Made by a program: the position numbers and the translations under genes. Positions 25,966-34,527 of a stretch of 64,000 nucleotides of DNA are shown here, piece by piece. The notes under the pieces were generated by a model. It had not been told where the DNA came from. It saw only the letters and a program-made list of their open reading frames with translations, and made no database searches. The stretch covers positions 2,604,001 through 2,668,000 of the forward strand of contig JAWKWE010000004.1 of the NCBI GenBank assembly GCA_041397645.1. The letters are read 5' to 3'. How positions within the stretch are numbered: position 1 is the stretch's first letter; every line of letters starts with the position of its first letter. This DNA comes from Hyphomicrobiaceae bacterium. GTDB lineage: Bacteria; Pseudomonadota; Alphaproteobacteria; Rhizobiales; Hyphomicrobiaceae.

Positions 25966-27843
25966 ATGTTTCGGCGGATAGCATCCTGGTTTGAGACGCG
26001 CATAGATCCTTTTGCGCGGCCGCAGATCGTGCGCCCGCCGGTCCGGCTCGGTGCATTCTACTGGCATTTCGTCAAGCCGGTCTGGCCCATCTTCGTCGCA
26101 TTGCTGGTCATGGGCTTTCTCGGCTCAATCATCGAGGTGATGCTGTTTGCCTTCATCGGCGAACTGGTCGATCTCATGAAGGCCACGCCCGACCCCAAGA
26201 CGTTCATGGCGGACAATGCCCTCGTCTTGGGTTGGATGGGTTTTATTGCGCTGATTGCGCGTCCCATCGTCTCGACCGTGCATGATCTCGTCAAGAACCA
26301 GGCAATTGCGACCACGTTTACGAACCGGATCCGTTGGCAGACGCACTCGTATGTGCTGCGCCAGTCGCTGGGCTTTTTTCAGAATGATTTTGCCGGACGT
26401 ATCGCCAACAAGATCGTTCAAACCGGCCCGGCACTGCGTGAGAGCGTCGTTCAGCTGATCGATGCGCTTTGGTATGCCTTGGTGCAGTTTTTCGGCGCGT
26501 TGACGATCTTTGCAGCTGCGGACTGGCGATTGACGCTTCCGCTGATGGTCTGGCTCGTGGCGTACATCGTCGCGCTGTCCTATTTCGTACCGCGCATCAA
26601 GAGCCGCTCCACCGACACATCGGAGGCGCGTTCGATGCTGGTTGGGCGGATCGTGGACAGCTACACCAACATTCTGACCGTCAAGCTTTTCGCCCACGCC
26701 GAGCGCGAGGACGAGTACGCTCGAACCGCTTTCCGCGAGATGATGGAAAAGTGGCAGGCGTCGCTGCGGCTCATCACGGGGATGGAGTTCGCGCTTTACA
26801 CGTTGAACGGTGTCCTAATTGTTGCGACCGGCTGGCTTGCGATCACGCTGTGGTCGAACGGCCATGTCACGACGGGAGCAAATGCGACCGTCATCGGCCT
26901 CGTCATCCGTATCGTGATGATGTCGGGATGGGTGATGTGGACCATCTCGGGCATTTTCGAGAACATCGGCGTGGTCCACGAAGGCATGGAAACGATTTCG
27001 CGGCCTCACACCGTTCTTGACGCGCCAGCCGCGCGGCCCTTGGCGGTGACGAAGGGCGAGATCAAGTTCGACGCGATTCAGTTCCATTACGGCGCAGGCG
27101 TGAGCGGTGCGGCGGATCAGCCCGTGCGCGTGATCGACCACCTCAATCTCAAAATCGCATCCGGCGAGAAGGTCGGGCTCATAGGCCGGTCAGGCGCGGG
27201 AAAGTCGACTCTCGTCAATTTGCTGTTGCGTTTTTACGACCTCGAAGGCGGGCGCATTCTCATAGATGGTCAGGACATCGCGGCCGTGACGCAGGACAGT
27301 TTGCGCGCGCAAATCGGCGTTGTGACCCAGGACACTTCGCTGCTTCACCGCTCTGTGCGCGATAACATCCTTTATGGGCGGCCCGACGCAACGCCCGACG
27401 ATGTACGGATCGCGGCATCGCGTGCGCAGGCGGCAGGTTTCATCAAGGATCTGGAGGATATGAAGGGTCGCAAGGGATACGAGGCGCAAGTCGGTGAGCG
27501 AGGCGTAAAGCTGTCTGGTGGCCAGCGCCAGCGGATCGCCATCGCACGCGTGCTGCTCAAGAATGCGCCTATCCTCGTGCTCGACGAAGCTACAAGCGCG
27601 CTCGACAGCGAGGTTGAGGCGGCCATCCAGGGTAGTCTCGATACGCTGATGGAAGGCAAAACGGTGATCGCAATCGCGCACCGGCTTTCCACAATCGCCG
27701 CCATGGATCGTCTTGTCGTCATGGACGAAGGCCGCATCGTGGAGGAAGGCTCTCACGCGGAGCTGCTCCGTCGTGGCGGCATCTATGCGCAGCTTTGGGC
27801 CCGTCAGTCGGGCGGCTTCCTGGCGCACGAAGCCGCGGAATAA
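25966..27843 (+). CDS. ABC exporter, fused membrane and ATP-binding domains (MsbA/ATM type)
   Basis: 625 residues from the ATG at 25966; upstream codons to 25921 are open but unlikely. Six membrane helices in the first ~330 residues, then the ATPase with Walker A GRSGAGKST, Q-loop VVTQDTSLLHRSV, signature LSGGQRQR, Walker B ILVLDEATSALD and the H-loop AIAHR. The N-terminus WPIFVALLVMGFLGSIIEVML and GRIANKIVQTGPALRESVVQ fit the bacterial type IV exporter group sometimes named YddA/MsbA-like. Half-transporter that works as a homodimer in the inner membrane. Substrate unknown. No operon partners; an intrinsic terminator lies 160 bases downstream. Confidence 0.9.
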   Translation: MFRRIASWFETRIDPFARPQIVRPPVRLGAFYWHFVKPVWPIFVALLVMGFLGSIIEVMLFAFIGELVDLMKATPDPKTFMADNALVLGWMGFIALIARPIVSTVHDLVKNQAIATTFTNRIRWQTHSYVLRQSLGFFQNDFAGRIANKIVQTGPALRESVVQLIDALWYALVQFFGALTIFAAADWRLTLPLMVWLVAYIVALSYFVPRIKSRSTDTSEARSMLVGRIVDSYTNILTVKLFAHAEREDEYARTAFREMMEKWQASLRLITGMEFALYTLNGVLIVATGWLAITLWSNGHVTTGANATVIGLVIRIVMMSGWVMWTISGIFENIGVVHEGMETISRPHTVLDAPAARPLAVTKGEIKFDAIQFHYGAGVSGAADQPVRVIDHLNLKIASGEKVGLIGRSGAGKSTLVNLLLRFYDLEGGRILIDGQDIAAVTQDSLRAQIGVVTQDTSLLHRSVRDNILYGRPDATPDDVRIAASRAQAAGFIKDLEDMKGRKGYEAQVGERGVKLSGGQRQRIAIARVLLKNAPILVLDEATSALDSEVEAAIQGSLDTLMEGKTVIAIAHRLSTIAAMDRLVVMDEGRIVEEGSHAELLRRGGIYAQLWARQSGGFLAHEAAE

Positions 27844-27899
27844 GCCGAATTTCAATTCCTTCGGTCGCGTTCGCACGACGCGCTGACACCCGCAAAATA

Positions 27900-28012
27900 A
27901 TTGTTGACTTAAATAGTAATGTATTGGTAGGGTGCGCCTACCCACTTACTCCGAGGGAAACTCGTAAGCTTCCGATATGCCGAACAACGACATATCGGAA
28001 GCTTCTTTTTTT
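27900..28012 (+). ncRNA. Candidate small RNA ending in a strong terminator
   Basis: An A+T-rich, promoter-like patch (TTGACT at 27903-27908 with TAGTAATG just after) precedes a small stem GGTAGG/CCTACC (27926-27931 with 27937-27942), 20 unpaired bases including GAGGGAAACTC, and a 14-bp perfect stem closed by T7. The layout is that of a short stand-alone transcript, but it could equally be the long 3' end of the ABC exporter mRNA. No known RNA family recognised; a clear -10 box is missing. Confidence 0.35.
27966..28012 (+). terminator. Strong intrinsic terminator
   Basis: AAGCTTCCGATATG (27966-27979) pairs perfectly over 14 bases with 27991-28004 around an 11-base loop, followed by C and seven T residues. 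It ends the ABC exporter transcript or the small RNA candidate. The reverse strand has no T-tract. Confidence 0.85.
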
Positions 28013-28117
28013 CGTGAGAAACCGGGTCTTCACCGACGGAGTTGCTGGTTACGGGGGCCAGACCTACCATCTGGTCGAGAATCGTTCCAAGTACTCGAGC
28101 AACAGGCTCGTCACAGA

Positions 28118-28290
28118 ATGACCTCCGATGGAGCGAGGTTCTTAACCAGTTCTGTCGCAGCGGGTGTGTGCGTTGTCGGCAGTGTTCTTGTTTGCGGGTC
28201 TGCTTTAGCTGGAAACGGCGCCAACTTTGTTGCCTACGATCACCATACGGCGCACTGTTCCGCGCCATGGTCGGTATCGAATTCAATTAA
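28118..28290 (+). pseudogene. Remnant of an outer-membrane protein gene (signal peptide plus last strand)
   Basis: From an ATG at 28118 the frame encodes a good signal peptide (FLTSSVAAGVCVVGSVLV ending near SALA) and the start of a mature protein, GNGANFVAYDHH. A different frame then gives RAMVGIEFN and a stop at 28290, which looks like the closing beta-strand of an outer-membrane barrel. The simplest reading is a barrel gene that lost its middle by deletion. The in-frame product would run on to 28333 as 72 residues and might be made, but it resembles no intact protein. Confidence 0.4.
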
Positions 28291-28361
28291 GGGCGGCCTA
28301 TGGGTGACGACGTTCCGATCCTTCCATCGATGAGATCGAGGATCAGATCGCCAGATTGCAT

Positions 28362-28733
28362 TTATGGGGTGCAGTCGGTCAGCTGGTCAGCCTCCAGCGA
28401 GAATGAGTAGGGCCCGGTATCGCGCACGTCTACGTTCTTGACGAGGCAGGAGCGGCCAGCTTTGTCCTTGATCTTGACGTCGTAGGTCCCTGCCGTCACC
28501 CCCGTGAGCGGCAGTCGTTCGTCGCGACCTACAACCTTTTCATCCTCGTTCTCGGTCTGGTTGCTGCCGAATTTGCCGGTTCCGGCCGGGGCCATGTAGA
28601 GCTCCACGAGGTCCTCACCGGTCAGGTTCCAGAACTTCATCTTGGTTTTCTTTGCCGCCTTGTCGTCGTCGTCCGCCAGGGCGCAGGACGTGGCGGAAAT
28701 GAGTAGGAAACCTGCAGCAATTGCCAATTTCAT
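28362..28733 (-). CDS. Small secreted protein, unknown function
   Basis: 123 residues from the ATG at 28733 (an in-frame TTG at 28763 is less likely). Signal peptide with core IAAGFLLISATSCA and cleavage near ALA (about 21), then an acidic-basic stretch (DDDDKAAKKTK) and a domain of about 90 residues beginning FWNLTGEDLVELYMAPAGTGKFG, with SLTGVTAGTYDVKIKDKAGR and two cysteines (SCLVKN and the last but one residue region DC) that may form a disulfide. The pattern recalls a widespread family of small periplasmic beta-sandwich proteins whose role is unknown. Transcribed alone; 124 bases separate it from trmL. Confidence 0.75.
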   Translation of the reverse strand: MKLAIAAGFLLISATSCALADDDDKAAKKTKMKFWNLTGEDLVELYMAPAGTGKFGSNQTENEDEKVVGRDERLPLTGVTAGTYDVKIKDKAGRSCLVKNVDVRDTGPYSFSLEADQLTDCTP

Positions 28734-28857
28734 GGACGTTGATAGCTCCCTGGCGTTAGGCAATGAATTTGCCCTTCTTTTGCATCATTTCGTGGTCAGG
28801 GTGCGGAGCATACCCTTGGACCGGATCGCAGGCCAGTTGGCAGCGATCACGACGGCT

Positions 28858-29334
28858 TCAAAATTCCGAGGGCACGGTTGAGGGGTATCCGTTCGTCTGG
28901 CGCAGGGCCTCCCCCACGACGATCGCCGCTGCAACCGCGATGTTGAGCGAGCGCAGCCCCGGGCGCATGGGAATGCGCAGGCGGGCGTCTGCCCTGTCAT
29001 GGACGTGTTGGGGTACGCCGGCGCTTTCGCGACCCATGAGCAGGACGTCGGCGGCTCCAAAGTTGAAATCGGTATGGGCAACTGCTGCGTGGGACGAAAG
29101 CAGCACGAGCCTGCGGCCATGAGCGCGACGGTCGGCCTCGAAATCCTCGAGGCTCAAATGCCGCGTCAGGTCCACGTGGTCCAAATAGTCGAGGCCAGCG
29201 CGTCGCAGGGCGCGGTCGCTCATGTCGAACCCTGTCGGTCCAATGACATCCACAGGGATATTCAAGCACGCGCCCAGTCGCAAGATAGTGCCAGTATTTT
29301 GAGCAATGTCAGGCTGATATAGAGCCAATCGCAT
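28858..29334 (-). CDS. trmL: tRNA (cytidine/uridine(34)-2'-O)-methyltransferase TrmL
   Basis: 158 residues, the usual length of this minimal SPOUT enzyme. Conserved stretches: LALYQPDIAQNTGTILRLGACLN at the N-terminus, then DVIGPTGFDMSDRALRRAGLDY, LLMGRESAGVP and the SAM knot region IPMRPGLRSLNIAVAAAIVVGEALRQ. It methylates the wobble ribose of tRNA-Leu isoacceptors. Cytoplasmic homodimer. Encoded divergently from petABC, an arrangement common in alphaproteobacteria. The short gap of 253 bases to petA carries both promoters. Confidence 0.93.
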   Translation of the reverse strand: MRLALYQPDIAQNTGTILRLGACLNIPVDVIGPTGFDMSDRALRRAGLDYLDHVDLTRHLSLEDFEADRRAHGRRLVLLSSHAAVAHTDFNFGAADVLLMGRESAGVPQHVHDRADARLRIPMRPGLRSLNIAVAAAIVVGEALRQTNGYPSTVPSEF

Positions 29335-29587
29335 GGTTCGAAAGTCTCAAGTTTAGTGGCTGGAGCGCGGTTTGCGATCCGTGATGCGCCAAATTGCCCA
29401 ACCGTTGCGGCCCGCGGAACCTTGAGGGGTTGGCCGAACGGTGTCAAAAGGTGCCCGCAGGGGGATCTTTATTGCGCTCCAGATCCGGCTCGGGCGCCAC
29501 AGCGAAACAACAACAAGGGGTGTTGATTAACCCCACAGCTCGCTGTGCTGAAGGTCTCTGCATGTACTTTTTTCTTCGGAGGCTCTC

Positions 29588-30169
29588 GTGGCATCTCACG
29601 CTGATCACGCCGATGAGGCAAATCGCCGGGATTTCCTGGTGATCGCTGGCAACGCCTTTGCAGCGGTCGGCGCCGCATCCTTGCTTTGGCCTTTCATTCA
29701 ACAGATGAACCCCGACTCCAGCGCAAAGGCGATGGCGTCGACGGAAGTCGATCTCTCCCATGTGAAGGAAGGTCAGGCGATTACCGTCATGTGGCGCGGT
29801 AAGCCCGTCTTTGTTCGCAACCGAACGAAGGAAGAGATCAAGGCGGCCGAGGATGTCGAGCTGAAGGTGCTTCCCGACGAGGAGGCGCGCAACGATGCCC
29901 TTCCCGCAACGGCGACCGCAATTGACGATAACCGCGTCAAGAAGGGTCACACCAACTGGCTGGTGCTGGTCGGTATCTGCACGCACCTTGGCTGCATTCC
30001 CAAGGGACAGGACATGGGAGACGCGCGCGGCGACTTCGGCGGATGGTTCTGCCCATGCCATGGCTCGCACTACGACACCTCGGGCCGCATTCGGAAGGGT
30101 CCGGCACCGCGCAATCTCGAAGTACCGCCCTACGAGTTCGTTTCCGACACCAAGATCAAGATCGGCTGA
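29588..30169 (+). CDS. petA: Ubiquinol-cytochrome c reductase Rieske iron-sulfur subunit
   Basis: 193 residues from a GTG at 29588 with CGGAGG ahead. The twin-arginine-type N-terminus (NRRDFLVIAGNAFAAVGAASLLWPF) is an uncleaved membrane anchor, followed by a flexible hinge (DSSAKAMAST) and the soluble Rieske domain with CTHLGC and CPCHGS, which ligate the [2Fe-2S] cluster through two Cys and two His. It carries electrons from quinol to cytochrome c1 on the periplasmic side. First gene of petABC; petB starts 11 bases after its stop. Confidence 0.97.
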   Translation: MASHADHADEANRRDFLVIAGNAFAAVGAASLLWPFIQQMNPDSSAKAMASTEVDLSHVKEGQAITVMWRGKPVFVRNRTKEEIKAAEDVELKVLPDEEARNDALPATATAIDDNRVKKGHTNWLVLVGICTHLGCIPKGQDMGDARGDFGGWFCPCHGSHYDTSGRIRKGPAPRNLEVPPYEFVSDTKIKIG

Positions 30170-30180
30170 GGAGTCATAAG

Positions 30181-31467
30181 ATGTCAGGACACTCTTCAAG
30201 CTACGAGCCGACGTCACGCTGGGGCAAATGGTGGGACGAGCGCCTGCCGATCATGCGTTTGATGCACGGGCAGTTCGTAGATTTTCCCACCCCTCGCAAC
30301 CTCAATTATCTCTGGACCTTTGGCGGAATCTTGATGTTCTGCCTCGTGGCGCAGATCGTCACCGGCGTCGTGCTGGCAATGCACTACCAGCCCTCCGACG
30401 TCGCCGCGTTCAACGCTATCGAGCACATCCGCCGCGACGTCAACTACGGCTGGATGATCCGCAATTTCCATTCGGTCGGCGCGTCGATGTTCTTCATCGC
30501 CGTCTATATCCACATCTTCCGCGGTATGTATTACGGCTCCTACAAGGCGCCGCGTGAAATCCTCTGGATCCTGGGCGTGGTGATCCTTCTCCTCATGATG
30601 GCCACCGCTTTCATGGGCTACGTTCTCCCCTGGGGGCAGATGAGCTTCTGGGGTGCTACCGTCATCACCAACTTGTTCTCGGCTCTCGATACCATCATTC
30701 CGGGTCTGGGCACCGCGATCGTGGAATGGCTTTGGGGCGGCTACTCGGTGTCGGGCGTAACGCTCAACCGGTTCTTCTCGCTTCACTACCTGCTGCCCTT
30801 CGTGTTGACCGGCGTCGTCATTCTTCACGTATGGGCGTTGCACATCACGGGACAGAACAATCCCGACGGTCTCGATCTCAAGCAACCGTCGGACTCGGTG
30901 CCGATGCACCCCTATGCGACCTCCAAGGACATCGTTGGCATGTTTGCCTTCCTTATCCTGTTTGCGTGGTTCGCATTCTTCCTGCCCGACTACCTGGGCC
31001 ATCCCGACAACTATATCGAGGCTAACCCGCTGGTGACGCCGCCGCACATCGTTCCGGAATGGTACTTCCTGCCGTTCTACGCGATCCTGCGTGCTTTCAC
31101 GGGCTCGTTCCTGGGTATTCCGCTAGGCGGCTTCGCCAAGCTGATGGGCGTCATCGCGATGTTCGGTTCGATCCTGGTGATGATCTTCGCACCCTGGCTC
31201 GATACCTCGCGGGTGCGTTCGGCCAAGTATCGTCCGATCTTCAAGTGGGCGTTCTGGATCTTCCTGTTCACCTGCTTGGCGCTGGGCTATCTCGGCTCGC
31301 TCCCGGCAGAAGGCGTCTACGTCTTCTGGGCGCAGGTGTTCACGGTGGTTTATTTCTCGTTCTTCCTGATCGCGATGCCGGTCATCGGATTGATCGAGAC
31401 GCCAAAGCCTTTGCCGCGATCCATCACGGATGCGGTTCTGGGTTCCGATGCAGCTGCCAAGGCGTAA
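30181..31467 (+). CDS. petB: Cytochrome b subunit of the bc1 complex
   Basis: 428 residues from the ATG at 30181, which follows the petA stop and GGAG; the frame extends back inside petA but that part is a shadow. Eight membrane helices with four haem-ligating His (in FHSVGASMFF, IHIFRGMYYGSY, FFSLHYLLPF, LHVWALHITG). Quinol-site motifs are intact: WGATVITNLFSA (cd helices) and PEWYFLPFYA (ef loop). Oxidises ubiquinol and reduces quinone in the Q cycle. Length and single polypeptide show the alphaproteobacterial type with cytochrome b not split. petC follows after 11 bases. Confidence 0.97.
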   Translation: MSGHSSSYEPTSRWGKWWDERLPIMRLMHGQFVDFPTPRNLNYLWTFGGILMFCLVAQIVTGVVLAMHYQPSDVAAFNAIEHIRRDVNYGWMIRNFHSVGASMFFIAVYIHIFRGMYYGSYKAPREILWILGVVILLLMMATAFMGYVLPWGQMSFWGATVITNLFSALDTIIPGLGTAIVEWLWGGYSVSGVTLNRFFSLHYLLPFVLTGVVILHVWALHITGQNNPDGLDLKQPSDSVPMHPYATSKDIVGMFAFLILFAWFAFFLPDYLGHPDNYIEANPLVTPPHIVPEWYFLPFYAILRAFTGSFLGIPLGGFAKLMGVIAMFGSILVMIFAPWLDTSRVRSAKYRPIFKWAFWIFLFTCLALGYLGSLPAEGVYVFWAQVFTVVYFSFFLIAMPVIGLIETPKPLPRSITDAVLGSDAAAKA

Positions 31468-31478
31468 GTGAGGACACC

Positions 31479-32357
31479 ATGAAAAATCTGATCTCACTGT
31501 CAGCTGCAAGCCTTCTGGCTTTGGGCACACTCACCGGGGCATCGGGTGCCGCCGAAACAGCTGCCGCCCATCACGAGATCGAGCGCCAGCCTTGGGCGTT
31601 CGCGGGTTTCAAGGGGCAGTTCGACCAGGCGCAGCTACAGCGCGGCTTCCAAGTCTACAAGGAAGTCTGCTCGGCGTGTCACGGTTTGAAGCGGGTCTAT
31701 TTCCGCAACCTGGTGGAGCCGGGCGGTCCTGGCTTCCCCGAAGAATCCGTAAAGGAGCTCGCTGCAAGCTGGCCGAACCAGATCCCCACGGTCAACGATC
31801 AGGGTGAAGTGGCCAAGGGCGGCGATTTGATCAAGCGTCCGGCCAAGTTGTTCGACCCGATCTTGGGGCCGTATCTGAACGACCTGCAGGCGCGTGCTGC
31901 GCAGAATGGCGCTCTCCCGCCCGATCTGTCCGTCATCGCCAAGGCCCGTGGCGTGCATCGTGATGTGAGCTGGATGATCCATCCGTTCCTGATGCTGGGT
32001 GACATTCTCACCGGCTACCAGGAAGGCGGACCGGATTACATCTATGCGCTGATGACGGGCTACACGGACCCGCCGTCGGACTTCGCAATCACCGAAGGCA
32101 AGAACTACAACCTGGCCTTCCCAGGACATCAGATCAGTATGCCGCCGCCGCTTTCGGAAGGAGCGGTGACCTATCAGGATGGCACCAAGGGGACGGTCGA
32201 GAACTATTCGCGCGACGTTTCGGCGTTCCTTGCTTGGGCGGCTGATCCTTCGCTCGATGAGAGAAAGCGGATCGGCTGGCAGGTCATGTTGTACCTGTTG
32301 GTCACGACCGTGCTGCTCTACTTCGGCAAGCGGCGCATCTGGTCGAAGATGCACTGA
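31479..32357 (+). CDS. petC: Cytochrome c1 subunit of the bc1 complex
   Basis: 292 residues from the ATG at 31479 (GAGGACACC ahead); upstream in-frame codons overlap petB and are spurious. Signal peptide with cleavage near SGA (about 23), haem motif CSACH (about 60), axial methionine in HQISMPPPLSEG, and a C-terminal membrane anchor (WQVMLYLLVTTVLLYFGK, about 267-285). It passes electrons from the Rieske protein to a soluble cytochrome c. The short acidic N-terminal region and DGTKGTVENYSRDV are typical for the family. A terminator follows at 32381. Confidence 0.97.
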   Translation: MKNLISLSAASLLALGTLTGASGAAETAAAHHEIERQPWAFAGFKGQFDQAQLQRGFQVYKEVCSACHGLKRVYFRNLVEPGGPGFPEESVKELAASWPNQIPTVNDQGEVAKGGDLIKRPAKLFDPILGPYLNDLQARAAQNGALPPDLSVIAKARGVHRDVSWMIHPFLMLGDILTGYQEGGPDYIYALMTGYTDPPSDFAITEGKNYNLAFPGHQISMPPPLSEGAVTYQDGTKGTVENYSRDVSAFLAWAADPSLDERKRIGWQVMLYLLVTTVLLYFGKRRIWSKMH

Positions 32358-32380
32358 TAGCTCGACAACCCAACGAATAT

Positions 32381-32413
32381 GAAAAAGGCCCGCGGCCAAC
32401 GCGGGCCTTTTTC
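32381..32413 (+). terminator. Intrinsic terminator of petABC
   Basis: GAAAAAGGCCCGC (32381-32393), a 7-base loop, then GCGGGCCTTTTTC (32401-32413). A 13-bp stem ending in a T-tract 24 bases after the petC stop. Confidence 0.92.
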
Positions 32414-32518
32414 ATTCGGCTGCCTCGATAAGCCCGCAGGGGGTGAAAGCGACAGCGTTGTCGGCTAGAGTTCGCCAAGCCGCCGACACGGCGGCGATAT
32501 AGCGAGGGGCGTGAACGC

Positions 32519-33397
32519 ATGGCGAAGTCGGTGCTCGGCATTATGGGAGGCAGCGGCCTCTATCATTTGCCCGGTTTGAAAAATGAGCGCTGGGAGACGA
32601 TCTCCAGTCCTTGGGGACAGCCCTCCGATCAAGTGCTGTTTGCCGAGATTGATGGCCTCCCGGTCAGGTTTCTGCCGCGGCACGGACGTGGCCACCGCGT
32701 CTCGCCGACTCACATCAACTACCGCGCCAATATCGATGTGATGAAGCGCGCCGGTGTCACCGATCTTGTCTCGGTTTCGGCCTGCGGCTCGCTCAAAGAT
32801 CGCTATGCGCCGGGACATTTCGTGGTCGTTGATCAGTTCATCGATCGCACATTCGCGCGCGAGAAATCGTTTTTCGGTGAGGGCTGCGTTGCCCATGTGT
32901 CGGTTGCCGACCCGGTAAGCCCGTTGCTGGTTGCTGCCATCGAGACAGCGCTGAAGGCGGAAAACGTAGAGCACCACATGGGTGGCACCTATATCGTTAT
33001 GGAGGGCCCACAATTTTCCACCCGCGCGGAAAGCGAGCTTTATCGCTCGTGGGGTTGCGATGTGATCGGCATGACCAACATGCCGGAAGCAAAGCTCGCA
33101 CGCGAGGCTGAGCTTTGTTACGCCACCGTCGCGATGGTCACGGACTACGACTGCTGGCACGATGATCATCAGCAGGTCGATATCGCGGCGGTATTGGCGG
33201 TTATGAAGGACAACACCGAGAAGGCGCAGCGCATGATCGCGCGTCTGGCGAAGGATTTTCCGCGCGAGCATCCCGCATGTCCGATCGGCTCCGATACGGC
33301 TCTGGAGATCGCTATCGTCACGGCTCCCGAAGCACGCGATGCCGAGCTGATCGCCAAGCTCGACGTCGTCGCAGGACGGGTGCTGAAGGCGGGATGA
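32519..33397 (+). CDS. mtnP: S-methyl-5'-thioadenosine phosphorylase
   Basis: 292 residues. Class of purine nucleoside phosphorylases that split methylthioadenosine (and 5'-deoxyadenosine) with phosphate to adenine and methylthioribose-1-phosphate. Signatures: GIMGGSGLYHL at the N-terminus (phosphate site), PRHGRGHRVSPTHINYRAN, SVSACGSLKD and GGTYIVMEGPQFSTRAES, MTNMPEAKLAREAELCYATVAMVTDYDCWH. The adenine binding residues N-M-P favour 6-aminopurines. Cytoplasmic, trimeric. Downstream apt, mtnA and a class II aldolase on the same strand point to the DHAP-shunt route. ATG at 32519 is the first and natural start. Confidence 0.95.
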   Translation: MAKSVLGIMGGSGLYHLPGLKNERWETISSPWGQPSDQVLFAEIDGLPVRFLPRHGRGHRVSPTHINYRANIDVMKRAGVTDLVSVSACGSLKDRYAPGHFVVVDQFIDRTFAREKSFFGEGCVAHVSVADPVSPLLVAAIETALKAENVEHHMGGTYIVMEGPQFSTRAESELYRSWGCDVIGMTNMPEAKLAREAELCYATVAMVTDYDCWHDDHQQVDIAAVLAVMKDNTEKAQRMIARLAKDFPREHPACPIGSDTALEIAIVTAPEARDAELIAKLDVVAGRVLKAG

Positions 33398-33424
33398 GGA
33401 GCCACCGTGCCGGAAGAAAGGGCG

Positions 33425-33862
33425 TCAGCTTCCGAAGCCGATCAGGATCTTCATCTTTACCAGTTCGGGGAAGAACGTCTGAAGCAACTGGCCAAAGCCC
33501 CACAGGATTGCCATCAGCAGGATCATGGCCGGGATTGCGGCGATGGTGGCTTTAAGAAAGAAGGCGACGAGATGACCGAAAGGAACATCAAAGCGTCGAA
33601 CGACGGCAGGGTAATTTTCGTCCAACGCGGCGCTTGCGACGGCCGGAGCCGGCTCCACGTAGACCTTGGGGCCAGGGCCAACGTAAGGATCGGGCGTTGT
33701 CGAAAGGGTCGGAGCCGCAGCGCGCTCGCGCGCGGCACGTTCCCTGGCTTCCCGCTCGCGTGCCTCTTTTTCTCGCCGGAACGTGCGCGGCAAGTCGTCG
33801 GCAGGCTCATCACTGAGGGGAGCGTAAGTGGGGTCCGCCATGACCATCGAGCCTCCAGCCAT
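33425..33862 (-). CDS. Predicted single-pass inner-membrane protein with charged coiled-coil region
   Basis: 145 residues from the ATG at 33862, ten bases after AGGGA; the frame extends to 33949 and internal ATGs at 33847 and 33841 are also possible. An acidic Pro/Asp-rich start is followed by a heavily charged Arg/Glu repeat (about 25-50, REKEAREREARER) likely to be a coiled coil, then a proline-rich spacer (VGPGPKVYVEPAP) and one hydrophobic helix (about 105-130, FLKATIAAIPAMILLMAILWGF) near the C-terminus. Not recognised. It is transcribed against the mtnP-apt genes, so it is probably not part of that pathway. Confidence 0.6.
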   Translation of the reverse strand: MAGGSMVMADPTYAPLSDEPADDLPRTFRREKEAREREARERAARERAAAPTLSTTPDPYVGPGPKVYVEPAPAVASAALDENYPAVVRRFDVPFGHLVAFFLKATIAAIPAMILLMAILWGFGQLLQTFFPELVKMKILIGFGS

Positions 33863-33994
33863 CGTGTGATATTCCCTCAACTGGGAAGGCGGCGCGACAT
33901 ACGAATCAAATCGGCACGCCCAAACCTCATCCTCTTTGTATCGTGACAATGAGGATATTGCTAATTTGCGCCGCGATTTTGACGGGAGCCCGAC

Positions 33995-34525
33995 GTGAAC
34001 GATCTTAAGACGCTTATACGTACTATTCCGGATTATCCAAAGCCGGGCATCATGTTCCGCGATGTAACGACCCTACTGGGGGACGCCAAAGGACTCAAAT
34101 CCGCCATCGTTGGGATGGCCGCTCCCTACGCGAACGCTAAAATTGCGGCCGTTGCCGGGATTGAAGCGCGCGGCTTCATTCTTGGTGGCGCAGTCGCTGA
34201 CAGGCTTGGCTGCGGCTTCATACCGATCCGAAAGAAGGGTAAGCTGCCGTGGAAAACGATTGGGCAGGAATACGCACTCGAATACGGCGTGGACATCATT
34301 GAGATGCACGAGGACGCCATTGCAGCCGGCGAGCGCATTCTGATTGTCGATGACCTCATCGCGACCGGAGGAACGGCCGAGGCCGCCGCAAAGCTGATAC
34401 GGCGCTCGGGCGGCGATGTCGTCGGTGCGGCCTTCATCATAGATCTGCCGGAACTGGGCGGCGTCGCGCGACTGAAGAGCCATGGCATCGAAAGCCATGC
34501 GTTGATCGCTTTTGAAGGACATTGA
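33995..34525 (+). CDS. apt: Adenine phosphoribosyltransferase
   Basis: 176 residues from a GTG at 33995 with GGGAG ahead. Transfers PRPP to adenine giving AMP. Shows IRTIPDYPKPGIMFRDVTTLL at the start, ARGFILGGAVADRLGCGFIPIRKKGKLPW, LEYGVDIIEMHEDAI and the PRPP loop ILIVDDLIATGGTAEAA (about 122-136). In this cluster it recovers the adenine released by MtnP. Three bases after its stop begins the zinc-ribbon gene, so the two are surely co-transcribed. Cytoplasmic; family certain. Confidence 0.96.
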   Translation: MNDLKTLIRTIPDYPKPGIMFRDVTTLLGDAKGLKSAIVGMAAPYANAKIAAVAGIEARGFILGGAVADRLGCGFIPIRKKGKLPWKTIGQEYALEYGVDIIEMHEDAIAAGERILIVDDLIATGGTAEAAAKLIRRSGGDVVGAAFIIDLPELGGVARLKSHGIESHALIAFEGH

Positions 34526-34527
34526 AC

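Larger units (their letters stand above)
27844..28361. other. Intergenic stretch after the ABC exporter
   Basis: About 520 bases without an intact gene. It holds an A+T-rich segment, a possible small RNA with terminator (27900-28012) and a broken outer-membrane protein gene (28118-28290). Confidence 0.6.

Noticed and set aside
31123..31530. Minus-strand frames inside petB and petC
   Set aside because: Hydrophilic shadows of membrane-helix coding sequence; no start signals.
32414..32518. Possible SAM or adenine riboswitch before mtnP
   Set aside because: Looked for SAM-II/SAM-V or purine aptamer cores because of the gene's substrate; the leader shows no matching conserved core or pseudoknot arms.
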